Source: Prolixibacteraceae bacterium
GTDB taxonomy: Bacteria; Bacteroidota; Bacteroidia; Bacteroidales; Prolixibacteraceae
Length of the DNA: 48,708 nucleotides
Assembly (NCBI GenBank): GCA_027858715.1
Contig: JAQICD010000020.1
Coordinates: 1-48,708, forward strand
Reading direction: 5' to 3'
Shown: positions 34,228 to 42,461 of the stretch, piece by piece
Numbering within the stretch: the first letter of the stretch is position 1
How the letters are laid out: every line of letters starts with the position of its first letter
The notes under the pieces: model-generated
Told to the model about the DNA's origin: nothing
What the model saw: the letters and a program-made list of their open reading frames with translations, nothing else
The model's database searches: none
Program-made: the position numbers and the translations under genes

Positions 34228-35655
34228 ATGAGCAAGTACATAACGGTATTGATTTTTTCCCTGGTTATCTTATCATCTGATTTGTTAGCCCAACAGTTGC
34301 CTGACAGCAAAGACATCCTTTCTCATATGGAAACGGCCAATAACTACTTCATGGCCAAATGGCCCGATCCCGAGAAAGATATCATCACCGACAAAACCCG
34401 CCCCAGCAACCTCTGGACACGGGCAACTTATTACGAAGGTTTGATGGCTCTTTACTACCTTAACCGCGATACCGCTTTGTATAAATATGCTATCGACTGG
34501 GGAACATCGCACCAGTGGAGACCTACTTATGGTTCGCTTAACACACGCGACGGGGATCACCAGTGTTGCGGACAAACATACATCGAATTATATCTACTAG
34601 ATCCTAAACCTGAACGAATTGCCCCTATCACTACAAACATCGAAAATATGATCAATACATCGAAAATCGATGACTGGTCGTGGATTGATGCAATTCAAAT
34701 GTCGATGCCCGTTTTTGCAAAGCTGGGCGTAATTCATAACGATCAGAAATATTTCAACCGCATGTACCAGATGTACAATTACACAAAGACCAAACACGGT
34801 GCAGCCGGTTTGTACAATCCTACCGATGGCTTATGGTGGCGCGACGGCAATTTCGATCCTCCTTTTACTACGCCCAATGGCAAAATGTGTTACTGGTCGA
34901 GAGGTAACGGTTGGATTATTGCAGCATTGGCCAGGGTGCTTGACGTGCTTCCCGAAAACAATACCAACAGGCAGGAATATATCGATGATTTTACGGCTAT
35001 GTCGGCAGCACTTATCAAGCTCCAACGCGAAGATGGTTTCTGGAATTCGAGCCTGACCGATCCCGACGACTGGGGAGGTAAAGAGACTTCTGGCACTGCT
35101 TTTTTTGTTTATGGTTTAGCATGGGGAATTAATAATGGATTTCTTGATGAAAAAATATATCTGCCTTCGGCAATAAAAGGCTGGAATGGAATGGCAAATG
35201 AGGCACTTCACCAAAATGGTTTTCTGGGTTGGGTACAAAGCACAGGTAAAGAACCCAAAGATGGGCAGCCATTATCTTATACCAAAGAACCAAACTTTGA
35301 AGATTACGGTTTGGGTGCATTCCTTCTTGCAGGCAGCGAAGTTTATAAACTATCGAAGACCCCCACTTCAATAAAGAAAACCCAAATGCAAAAAGAAAGA
35401 TCACCAATTATTAATATCTCTATAAACCGGCAACCCAACTCCTATTCAATAAGATATGAAATTGTTGAACATGATGAATTAAGTATTGATCTTATCGACT
35501 TAAATGGAAAAACAATTTCGAAGCTATCGACAAACAAACTACATGAGCCAGGTCAATATCAAATTGAACTTAATGGCAATGGCTTAACAAAAGGCATCTA
35601 TTTAGTCAGGTTTCATTCTGCTTCAATACTAAAAACACAAAAATTTATTCATTAA
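34228..35655 (+). CDS. GH105/GH88-family unsaturated uronyl hydrolase with T9SS tail
   Basis: The 475-residue protein has a signal peptide (cleavage after SDLLAQ near residue 22) and a GH88/GH105 barrel (about 30-380). Conserved segments are HQCCGQTYIELYLLDP near 111, WSWIDAIQMSMPVFAKLG with the putative catalytic Asp near 153, CYWSRGNGWIIAALARVL near 226, and EDGFWNSSLTDPDDWGGKETSGTAFFVYG near 270. The last 75 residues form a T9SS sorting domain (LSIDLIDLNGKTISKL to KGIYLVRFHSASILKTQKFI). It should cleave unsaturated galacturonyl groups from pectin fragments outside the cell. It resembles the lipoprotein at 20085 but uses a different export route. Confidence 0.9.
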   Translation: MSKYITVLIFSLVILSSDLLAQQLPDSKDILSHMETANNYFMAKWPDPEKDIITDKTRPSNLWTRATYYEGLMALYYLNRDTALYKYAIDWGTSHQWRPTYGSLNTRDGDHQCCGQTYIELYLLDPKPERIAPITTNIENMINTSKIDDWSWIDAIQMSMPVFAKLGVIHNDQKYFNRMYQMYNYTKTKHGAAGLYNPTDGLWWRDGNFDPPFTTPNGKMCYWSRGNGWIIAALARVLDVLPENNTNRQEYIDDFTAMSAALIKLQREDGFWNSSLTDPDDWGGKETSGTAFFVYGLAWGINNGFLDEKIYLPSAIKGWNGMANEALHQNGFLGWVQSTGKEPKDGQPLSYTKEPNFEDYGLGAFLLAGSEVYKLSKTPTSIKKTQMQKERSPIINISINRQPNSYSIRYEIVEHDELSIDLIDLNGKTISKLSTNKLHEPGQYQIELNGNGLTKGIYLVRFHSASILKTQKFIH

Positions 35656-35689
35656 AACACGATAGAATCACTGGTCGTTTCTATAACAC

Positions 35690-36235
35690 CTACTCAACCC
35701 ATTCCTTCCTTAAAATACTATATACTTCGAGGTCGAGATATCTGCTTCCATAACGCTCACCGTTTCGCTCAACGCCTTCGAATGTAAAGCCAAGGCGCTT
35801 GGGTATATTGCTGCTGGCAGTGTTGTTAACAGCACATTTAATGCAAATACGATTCACTTCCATATTGCTGAAGCAAAACGAAATTAACTGTTCTGCCGAT
35901 TGGGTCATTATGCCTTTTCCGGTCATTTTCTCGATTAGCCAATATCCAATTTCGAGTTTACAATTCAGGTAGTCAACGTCTTTAAGCCCAATTAATCCGG
36001 CAAACTCCCTGTTGTGCCAAATGGTAAACACTTCTTGCCGCCACTCGGCATCATCAACTATCGATTTCACAAAAGCCCGGCTGTCTTGCACAGTTTTTGT
36101 TGCATCGACAAAAGGTAACCAACGGCGTAAAAAAACGCGGTTTCCGTCAATTGCATCGAAAATAGTTTGCGCATCGTCATGTTCCATTGGTTTCAAAACG
36201 ATACTTTTATCAACAATTATTATTTGCAATTCCAT
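35690..36235 (-). CDS. RimJ/RimL-type GNAT acetyltransferase
   Basis: This 181-residue protein carries the RimJ/RimL pattern: IVLKPMEHDDAQTIFDAIDGNRVFLRRWLPFVD near the start, the acetyl-CoA strand CKLEIGYWLIEKMTGKGIMTQSAEQLI, and NRICIKCAVNNTASSNIPKRLGFTFEGVERNGERYGSRYLDLEVYSI at the C-terminus. It probably acetylates a protein N-terminus or a small amine in the cytosol; the substrate is unknown. It stands alone, convergent with the GH105 gene and divergent from the cyclophilin operon. Confidence 0.92.
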   Translation of the reverse strand: MELQIIIVDKSIVLKPMEHDDAQTIFDAIDGNRVFLRRWLPFVDATKTVQDSRAFVKSIVDDAEWRQEVFTIWHNREFAGLIGLKDVDYLNCKLEIGYWLIEKMTGKGIMTQSAEQLISFCFSNMEVNRICIKCAVNNTASSNIPKRLGFTFEGVERNGERYGSRYLDLEVYSILRKEWVE

Positions 36236-36304
36236 TTTTTCTAATTTTGAAACAAATAAAAATATCGCTTAAAATTAGTATTCATATCTTTTAAATTTTA
36301 AAAA

Positions 36305-37135
36305 ATGAACATAAAAGTTAACATTTTATACCTCACACTGGTGTTTATTCTGGTAGCCTGCAATGGCAAACAATCGTCGGCAGGCGATGGCGACCGTCCA
36401 CGAGTGCTGATACAAACCAGCTTTGGCGACATGGTAGTTGAGCTTTATAACGAAACATCACAGCACCGCGACAATTTTCTGAAACTGGCGAAGGAAGGTT
36501 TTTACGACGACCTGCTGTTTCACCGGGTAATCGAAGGTTTTATGATTCAGGGCGGCGACCCCAACTCTAAAAATGCATCGAAAAGCAAGCGCCTTGGCGA
36601 CGGTGGTCCCGGATACACCATCCCAGCCGAATTTGTCGATGGTTTTTACCATAAAAAAGGAGCTTTATCGGCAGCACGTCAGGGCGATAATGTTAATCCT
36701 GAGAAAAATTCATCGGGTTCGCAGTTTTATATTGTTCAGGGTAAAGTATGGGACGATGAAATGATAAAGCAGCTTGAAGAAAAACAAAAGTTACAGGCTG
36801 CGCGACAGCAAATGATGAAAATGTACAACGATCGGATGGACGACATTAAACGCTACCAGAAAAATAACATGCAGGACAGCATCATGCAGCTTCGTATTGA
36901 AATTCAGGAAACAGCCGAGCAACAGGTTGACAGCTCGTTATACAAAATAAACAACGAACGTCGCGAAATTTATTCAACCTTAGGCGGAACACCACACCTC
37001 GATGGAGGCTATACTGTTTTTGGCGAAGTTGTTGAAGGACTAAGTGTTATCGACTCAATTGCCACGATACAAACCGACAAGAACAACCGTCCGCTCGACG
37101 ATATTATAATGAAAATGAAAGTAATAAAGGAATAA
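36305..37135 (+). CDS. Cyclophilin-type peptidyl-prolyl isomerase, lipoprotein
   Basis: A 276-residue protein with lipobox VFILVAC (Cys19). The cyclophilin core begins near residue 33. It keeps the active-site pattern FHRVIEGFMIQGGDP (Arg, Phe, Gln), the GSQFYIVQG strand and the late HLDGGYTVFGEVVEG (His). Between the QFYIVQG strand and the HLDGGYTVFGE strand there is an insert of about 70 residues, rich in Gln, Lys, Met and Arg and predicted to form a coiled coil (EEKQKLQAARQQMMKMYNDR). Bacterial cyclophilins are normally about 165-200 residues without it. It is the first of three consecutive cyclophilin genes and should act at the periplasmic face of a membrane as a folding catalyst. Confidence 0.93.
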   Translation: MNIKVNILYLTLVFILVACNGKQSSAGDGDRPRVLIQTSFGDMVVELYNETSQHRDNFLKLAKEGFYDDLLFHRVIEGFMIQGGDPNSKNASKSKRLGDGGPGYTIPAEFVDGFYHKKGALSAARQGDNVNPEKNSSGSQFYIVQGKVWDDEMIKQLEEKQKLQAARQQMMKMYNDRMDDIKRYQKNNMQDSIMQLRIEIQETAEQQVDSSLYKINNERREIYSTLGGTPHLDGGYTVFGEVVEGLSVIDSIATIQTDKNNRPLDDIIMKMKVIKE

Positions 37136-37140
37136 TACGT

Positions 37141-37953
37141 ATGCCGGTAAAATTCTCATATCTATTGTTATTGTTGCTTTTGGCAGCCGAAGTTAAAGCA
37201 CAAACATATCATGCGGTGGTATCGACCAACATGGGCGAGATGGAATTTATGCTATACGACGATACACCTCTGCACCGCGATGGTTTTATTGAACTGTCAC
37301 GCAAAGAGCACTTCAACGGCACTCTGTTTTACCGCGTTATTAAAGATTACATTATCCAGGGAGGTTCGAAAGATTCACGCAATGCACCACCCGGAAAATT
37401 TATCGGGTACGGCGACCCCACCAAAACCGTTAACGACGAAATACTGCAACATCATATCTGCAAAAAAGGCGCACTTTGTGCTCCGCGCCAACCCGATGAT
37501 GTAAACATCTTCAAACAAAGCGATATTTCGCAGTTTTTCGTTATTCAAGGTGTGAAATATCGTGCCGGACAGCTCGACACCATGGAAATGGCTATAAATA
37601 GACCCATAAAGCGGAAAATATACAGCGAAGTGTATCCGCCCGAAAAGAAGGAGCTTTTATCGAAACTGAAAGCCGAAGAACGTTGGGATGAAGCCCGCGA
37701 ACTGGCCGATGAGATTAAAACAGAAATTGATGTTAGGTACGCGCTGGCCGATGGAGTGCTTGAATTTACGCCCGAACAACGCGAGGCTTATACGACCATT
37801 GGCGGTGCGCCCCAACTCGAAAACGAGTACACCGTTTTTGGCGAAATTGTATCGGGAATGGAAGTTATCGATAAAATTGCTTCGCTTAAAACCGACGAAA
37901 ATAACCGCCCATATACCGACGTAAAGATTAATGTTAAAATCAACAGGAAATGA
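37141..37953 (+). CDS. Exported cyclophilin with degenerate active site
   Basis: This 270-residue protein has a signal peptide (cleavage after EVKAQ) and one cyclophilin domain. It keeps Arg in FYRVIKDYIIQGGSKDSRN, but the active-site Phe is Tyr there. The motif with catalytic His, HLDGxYTVFGE in its neighbours, reads QLENEYTVFGE here, so that His is Gln. A charged helical insert (about 140-205, KRKIYSEVYPPEKKELLSKL) replaces the short loop of ordinary cyclophilins. It may be a weak isomerase or a binding chaperone. It starts 5 bases after the first cyclophilin gene and overlaps the third by 4 bases (ATGA). Confidence 0.9.
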   Translation: MPVKFSYLLLLLLLAAEVKAQTYHAVVSTNMGEMEFMLYDDTPLHRDGFIELSRKEHFNGTLFYRVIKDYIIQGGSKDSRNAPPGKFIGYGDPTKTVNDEILQHHICKKGALCAPRQPDDVNIFKQSDISQFFVIQGVKYRAGQLDTMEMAINRPIKRKIYSEVYPPEKKELLSKLKAEERWDEARELADEIKTEIDVRYALADGVLEFTPEQREAYTTIGGAPQLENEYTVFGEIVSGMEVIDKIASLKTDENNRPYTDVKINVKINRK

Positions 37954-39266
37954 TGCGCTTACACCTTTTTTATTTGCTAGTATCAATATTACTGATGGCT
38001 GCATGTTCGAATGCTGACAAAAAGAAAGAGGCCGAAAACACGGCACAGCCCGAAGAACAACCTGCTCCCAAAGATGATGGCTTTTCAACCCTGGCAAAAT
38101 CAGTTTTCGAAATAAAAACATACGATGGCCAACGAATTCTCGAAACCGGTAAAGGTTTTTTGGTAACCTCAACCACCATTGTGGCTCCATTTTCGTTATT
38201 CGAAAGGGCTAGCCGGGCTATAATGACCCCTTTAAATGGTGGAGAAACAACCGAAATCAAAGAATTTTACAACTACGACCGCATCAACAATCTCATTCTT
38301 TTAAAAACTGACGAAAACGAACAAAGCCCGCTAAAACTTTATGGGGCAGATAATGCTGAAGGCCTAAAAACCATCGTATTAGGAAAAAAGGTGGGCAACC
38401 GTCAGCCTTTGTATTCCGGCTCATGCCTTCAGAAAAAAACATTGCAGGGCCGTAAACTTCTAAGCATATCGAACCAAATAGGAAAAATAAGCATCGGCAC
38501 ACCGGTTTTTGTTTCGAACGGGACGGTTCTGGGCATGGGTATTTCGGAAGAAGTGATGTTTGAGCGTCAGTACTTTACTGTTCCTGTAAACGAAATTTTA
38601 AGCCTTGTAAACAAACGTGGTGAAGCCAAAGCACTAAAGGAAATTCAATCGGCAAACTCAGCCCGCAATGCTTCGGTAAAGCAAATTATATTGGAAACCG
38701 ACTATGGAAATATCGCCATCAAACTATACAACGAAACACCAGCTTACCGCGATAATTTTATCAAGCTGGCCGAGGAAGGTTTCTACGATAGTCTGCTTAT
38801 TCATCGGGTAATAAGCGATTTTGGCATTCAAACCGGCGCGGCCGACACCCGCCATGCTGCGGCCGACGATATTGTAGGCTGGAAGGGGCCGGGCTACACC
38901 ATTCCGGCCAATATTGTTGACGGATTGTACCATAAGCGTGGTGCTATTGGTTCGCCCCGCAAACCCGACGACAAAAACAATCAGCGTCGCTCCGATGGTT
39001 CGCAGTTCTACATTGTAACGGGTCGTAAATATATCGACGAGGAACTCGACGATTTTGAAGAAAAGAACGGCATTACTTTTACTGCCGAACAGCGAAACGT
39101 TTACAAAACCATTGGCGGAGGGCCACATCTCGATGGTTCGTACACCGTTTTTGGCGAAGTAGTTTCAGGCATTGAAGTGGCCGACCGCATCTCAAGATTT
39201 CCGGTGAAAGGTGATTTCAGACCCCTGACAAACATTCGGCTTAAGAAAGTTCGGATTGAGTATTAG
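37950..39266 (+). CDS. Fusion of inactive trypsin-like domain and cyclophilin, lipoprotein
   Basis: The 438-residue protein has a lipobox (LLMAAC, Cys19), then an Ala/Pro/Glu-rich linker. A trypsin-like domain of the DegP/HtrA fold follows (about 45-225, GKGFLVTSTTIVAPFSLFE, NNLILLKTDENEQSPLKLYG, GTPVFVSNGTVLGMGI). Where proteases of this fold have the histidine (TAAHV) it reads VAPFS, and where they have GDSGGP it reads GTPVFVS, so the triad is missing. The C-terminal half (about 243-438) is a complete cyclophilin with IHRVISDFGIQTGA, GSQFYIVTG and HLDGSYTVFGEVVSG. Probably a surface or periplasmic lipoprotein that binds unfolded or extended peptides and isomerises prolines. Confidence 0.88.
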   Translation: MMRLHLFYLLVSILLMAACSNADKKKEAENTAQPEEQPAPKDDGFSTLAKSVFEIKTYDGQRILETGKGFLVTSTTIVAPFSLFERASRAIMTPLNGGETTEIKEFYNYDRINNLILLKTDENEQSPLKLYGADNAEGLKTIVLGKKVGNRQPLYSGSCLQKKTLQGRKLLSISNQIGKISIGTPVFVSNGTVLGMGISEEVMFERQYFTVPVNEILSLVNKRGEAKALKEIQSANSARNASVKQIILETDYGNIAIKLYNETPAYRDNFIKLAEEGFYDSLLIHRVISDFGIQTGAADTRHAAADDIVGWKGPGYTIPANIVDGLYHKRGAIGSPRKPDDKNNQRRSDGSQFYIVTGRKYIDEELDDFEEKNGITFTAEQRNVYKTIGGGPHLDGSYTVFGEVVSGIEVADRISRFPVKGDFRPLTNIRLKKVRIEY

Positions 39267-39319
39267 CCATTAATATTCCTATGAAAGGAATTCACACAAC
39301 ACATTTCATGTTTTATGCT

Positions 39320-39916
39320 TCATATTTTATGAAGTCTCAAAATCTCATACGCTTCTTCCAGGCTTTCGCCATAAGCTACCAGGCCATCTTTATGGCCGCC
39401 CATTACCATTACACCGCTGCTAAGCAGTTGCTTTTTGAGCAATTCTTCAATAAAATAAGCCATTTCGGGTGTACCATATGCTGCCCCAGGCGACGAAGTT
39501 GGCAATATGTTGAAATATTTCGCCCATAAATCCCGGCCGTGAATATGGATTACAGCGTTTATTGCATCGGAAAATCGATAAAAAACGGCATGGGTCATCG
39601 ATTCGGACGATGCTTTTGTCAATCCCCGGCAACTCAATTGGTTGTTGGCAATATCAACATCGGCAACCAGGGCAATATCTGCCGGAGTGAGCCATTCTAA
39701 ATGCCCGGTTCCCGAACCACTGATAAAAAATTGTGCTGAATCACCGCTTCGTACCGAAAGGTTCCCAAAACCTATGCCATCGGGCAATACGCCCAGCCAT
39801 CCATTTTCTTTCAGCATGGCACGAACCCGGTTCATTTCTGCCAAAACTTTTTCATCAACATCAGGCACAACTTTTTGCCAGTTAGGTTGATATTTTATGT
39901 ACCCTTCGCCGTTCAT
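39320..39916 (-). CDS. Class II aldolase/adducin family protein (salvage aldolase or MtnB-like)
   Basis: A 198-residue class II aldolase-fold protein. The active-site Glu105 lies in ASSESMTHAVFYR, and the zinc ligands His124 and His126 in INAVIHIHGRD with His175 in VMGGHKDG. Its gene overlaps the upstream mtnA by 4 bases, so the two proteins act in one pathway. Two reactions are possible: dehydration of methylthioribulose-1-phosphate (MtnB, classic methionine salvage) or aldol cleavage of 5-deoxypentulose/methylthioribulose-1-phosphate to DHAP and an aldehyde (DHAP shunt). No other mtn gene is nearby, which favours the second, but this is inference. Confidence 0.88.
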   Translation of the reverse strand: MNGEGYIKYQPNWQKVVPDVDEKVLAEMNRVRAMLKENGWLGVLPDGIGFGNLSVRSGDSAQFFISGSGTGHLEWLTPADIALVADVDIANNQLSCRGLTKASSESMTHAVFYRFSDAINAVIHIHGRDLWAKYFNILPTSSPGAAYGTPEMAYFIEELLKKQLLSSGVMVMGGHKDGLVAYGESLEEAYEILRLHKI

Positions 39917-41001
39917 TTTCCAAACATCTTTTTTATCGCTTCTTCATTGGCTTCGCAAATCCCTCTCTCGGTAATCAACCCGCTAACCAGTCGTGCCGGG
40001 GTTACATCGAAACCATAATTGGCAACCGGGCTGTCACTGGGCACGAGCTGTGTTTTTCCTTCTTTCCCGAGGGCAAAGCGCACCTCATCCCCATCGCGCT
40101 GTTCAATAGGTATTTCTTTTATCCCGTCCGACAGTTTAAAATCGATCGACGATGAAGGCAGCGCCACATAAAACGGAATGTTGTTATCGCGGGCAGCCAG
40201 GGCTTTCAGGTAAGTGCCAATTTTGTTGCACACGTCGCCGGTACGGGTTGTGCGGTCGCTGCCCACCAGCACCAGGTCAACCATGCCGTGCTGCATCAGG
40301 TGGCTGCCGGTGTTATCGGGAATTACCGTGTGCGGCACACCTTCCTGTGCAAGTTCATAAGCTGTGAGCTTGCTCCCCTGGTTCCGAGGGCGGGTTTCAT
40401 CCACCCACACATGCACGCCAATACCCTTTTGATGTGCTTTGTAAACAGGTGCGGTGGCTGTACCCCAATCGATGCACGCCAGCCAACCTGCATTACAATG
40501 CGTGAGAATATTTACCGGAGTCCCTTTTTTCTGTTTCGAAATTTCTTCAATCAACTGCAAGCCATGCTCCCCAATTGCATTACTGTATTCAATTTCCAAT
40601 TCTTTCAGCTTTACAGCAATATTAAATGAAAGAATGCGGGCTTCAACCACAGATTTGACACCTTGAAGTTCACTCTCTAAATAATTAACAGCCCAGGCCA
40701 GGTTTACAGCTGTTGGCCTTGCTGTTTTCATCTTACTGCACGTTAATGAAATGAAGTCAGCCAGCTTCTCATTGTTCACTTTACCAAGCATTGCCAGGTA
40801 AACACCAAAAGCAGCCGTAACGCCAATAAGCGGAGCGCCACGCACAGTCATTTCCTTAATTGCATTATACGCTTCATCGAATGTAGTTAGTGTCTTAATC
40901 TCGAATTTAAACGGTAGTTTTTGCTGATCGATAATTTTTATCTTTTCTTTATTGTTACGATCGGTCCAAATCGTTTCAAAATGTTGTCCATTTATTCTCA
41001 T
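39913..41001 (-). CDS. mtnA: S-methyl-5-thioribose-1-phosphate isomerase
   Basis: The 362-residue protein has the MtnA active-site Cys169 in NILTHCNAGWLAC, Asp249 in LVLVGSDRTTRTGDVCNKIGTY, and the substrate-binding MTVRGAPLIG (about 51-60) and VDETRPRNQGSKLTAYELAQ. The HCNAGWL and VGSDRTT variants are those of proteobacterial MtnA enzymes that work with a class II aldolase. It isomerises methylthioribose-1-phosphate (or 5-deoxyribose-1-phosphate) to the ribulose form. It forms an operon with the aldolase downstream. Confidence 0.93.
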   Translation of the reverse strand: MRINGQHFETIWTDRNNKEKIKIIDQQKLPFKFEIKTLTTFDEAYNAIKEMTVRGAPLIGVTAAFGVYLAMLGKVNNEKLADFISLTCSKMKTARPTAVNLAWAVNYLESELQGVKSVVEARILSFNIAVKLKELEIEYSNAIGEHGLQLIEEISKQKKGTPVNILTHCNAGWLACIDWGTATAPVYKAHQKGIGVHVWVDETRPRNQGSKLTAYELAQEGVPHTVIPDNTGSHLMQHGMVDLVLVGSDRTTRTGDVCNKIGTYLKALAARDNNIPFYVALPSSSIDFKLSDGIKEIPIEQRDGDEVRFALGKEGKTQLVPSDSPVANYGFDVTPARLVSGLITERGICEANEEAIKKMFGK

Positions 41002-41017
41002 AGGAAGTTTTGATTGT

Positions 41018-41025
41018 TAACTTTG
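41018..41025 (+). promoter_or_regulatory. -7 promoter box upstream of the HAD phosphatase
   Basis: TAACTTTG fits TAnnTTTG exactly, 22 bases before the ATG at 41048, in the short divergent gap shared with mtnA. No TTG stands at the expected -33 distance. Confidence 0.45.
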
Positions 41026-41047
41026 CCGCAATTTATAACTTTCAGTA

Positions 41048-41677
41048 ATGATCGACCAGCAGATTATTAAAAATGTCATTCTCGACCTAGGCGGTGTTTT
41101 AGTTGATGTTGAACCTGAAACAACTCACGCCGAGCTCGAACGAATTCTTCGACCCGAATCATTTTCTCAAATTTTCTCAGAAAAACTACCCGAAATAGTG
41201 GTTGCTATGGAAACTGGGGCATGGAGCAAAGAGAAGTTTAAACGTACAATGCTCGATGCCTGCCAAAAAGGCGTAAGTGCATCGCAGGTTGTAGATGCCT
41301 GGTGCGACATGATTCTCGAATTTAGAGCAATGAGGGTTAAAATGGTTCAGGATTTAGGCGAAAAGTATAACCTCTACCTTTTAAGCAATACGAATGTGTA
41401 TCACGTAAGTTATTTCGAAAATGAATTTAAAAACAGGTTTCATTTTCCGATAAAAAAGCTTTTCAAAAAAGTATATTATTCAAACAAAATTGGCTTCCGT
41501 AAACCCGATCCAAAGGCATTTGAATTTGTTTTGGAAGACGCTGGTCTTAATCCGGCCGAGACCGTTTTAGTTGACGACAGTGCCGAAAACTGCGAAACAG
41601 CCGCAAAGCTAGGAATGCAAGCCATAAAAGTACCACCTCAATCGGGACTTGAAGCAGTTATCAAACAGCTGATTTAA
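41048..41677 (+). CDS. HAD-family phosphatase (YihX-like)
   Basis: This 209-residue HAD hydrolase shows motif I VILDLGGVLVDVEP (the nucleophile Asp with the DLGGV form of the YihX subgroup), motif II YLLSNTN, motif III Lys in IGFRKPDPKAFEFVL, and motif IV VLVDDSAENCETAAKLGM. The helical cap follows motif I. It probably dephosphorylates a small sugar phosphate in the cytosol. It is divergent from mtnA, so a link to salvage is possible, but this is not the MtnC type. Its stop codon touches the convergent kinase gene stop with no spacer. Confidence 0.92.
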   Translation: MIDQQIIKNVILDLGGVLVDVEPETTHAELERILRPESFSQIFSEKLPEIVVAMETGAWSKEKFKRTMLDACQKGVSASQVVDAWCDMILEFRAMRVKMVQDLGEKYNLYLLSNTNVYHVSYFENEFKNRFHFPIKKLFKKVYYSNKIGFRKPDPKAFEFVLEDAGLNPAETVLVDDSAENCETAAKLGMQAIKVPPQSGLEAVIKQLI

Positions 41678-42385
41678 TTACGCAATTAACCTTCTCCCTT
41701 TCATTACAACGATAATCGCATCAACAATTTGCGAATTGCTCATGGTGGCATAATTAAAAGTCATATCGAAATCGGTATTCTGAACTTCTCGTCCGGCTAA
41801 ATGCTGTACAAATAAATCGCGTTGATCGTCGATAGTTAAAACATAGTCGCGCGAATCGGCATATTTCATACTGCTTACTTCCATTATTTGCTTTATACGC
41901 CACTCAAGCGGGGCGTATAACTTAACCGATAAGCGGGACTCAATATTTGATGCAATAATATTTGCACCTCTTCCAACAATAATAGAATTGCCCTCAACAG
42001 CCAGCCGTTCAATTACATTTTGCATCGTATGTATCACCTGTTCGTCTTCCGAATCGTAAACCCTCTCAGCCGAAAATGCCGATTGAACATCGTATAAGCT
42101 GGAATCTATTTCCTTCAGAAAAACACTTTTAATTTTATCAGGCGTAATCTCAAGTTGGCTAGCCGCTTCTTCCACAACTTCCTTGTTCAGCCATTTCCAT
42201 TCGCGCTTCTTCCCTTTTCCCGACAATGCTACATATCCGTTAAGTACTTTTGCTAGCCCACGTGCAATACGGTTTGCCGAACATCCACACTCGCGCGAGA
42301 TGGTAATAACAGGTCCGGCATTTTTCCAATCATATTGTAATCCGGCTTGTGATTTTTCGAGGTAATCAATTAAAAAATTTTCCAT
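41678..42385 (-). CDS. Cytidylate-kinase-like family protein
   Basis: A 235-residue protein of the cytidylate kinase-like group. The N-terminal loop ITISRECGCSANRIARGLAKVL replaces the classic P-loop. The helical part contains WKWLNKEVVEEAASQL, and NSIIVGRGANIIASN and SVKLYAPLEWRIKQIMEV are typical of this family. It resembles nucleotide kinases, but whether CMP is the substrate is unknown. A TTG-N20-TAACTTTA promoter lies upstream. Confidence 0.85.
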   Translation of the reverse strand: MENFLIDYLEKSQAGLQYDWKNAGPVITISRECGCSANRIARGLAKVLNGYVALSGKGKKREWKWLNKEVVEEAASQLEITPDKIKSVFLKEIDSSLYDVQSAFSAERVYDSEDEQVIHTMQNVIERLAVEGNSIIVGRGANIIASNIESRLSVKLYAPLEWRIKQIMEVSSMKYADSRDYVLTIDDQRDLFVQHLAGREVQNTDFDMTFNYATMSNSQIVDAIIVVMKGRRLIA

Positions 42386-42419
42386 AACAACGGTTTTCTT
42401 TAATGAATAACAGCACTAT

Positions 42420-42450
42420 TAAAGTTAATTCATTAAAATCCGAAATGCAA
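42420..42450 (-). promoter_or_regulatory. Putative promoter of the cytidylate-kinase-like gene
   Basis: On the minus strand TTG (42450-42448), 20 bases, then TAACTTTA (42427-42420) fits the Bacteroidota promoter layout with one mismatch in the final base of the -7 box. It lies 35 bases before the start codon. Confidence 0.45.
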
Positions 42451-42461
42451 GTTATTACCCG

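Noticed and set aside
41048-41677. HAD protein as enolase-phosphatase MtnC of methionine salvage
   Set aside because: It is divergent from mtnA and its motifs fit the YihX-like subgroup, not MtnC.
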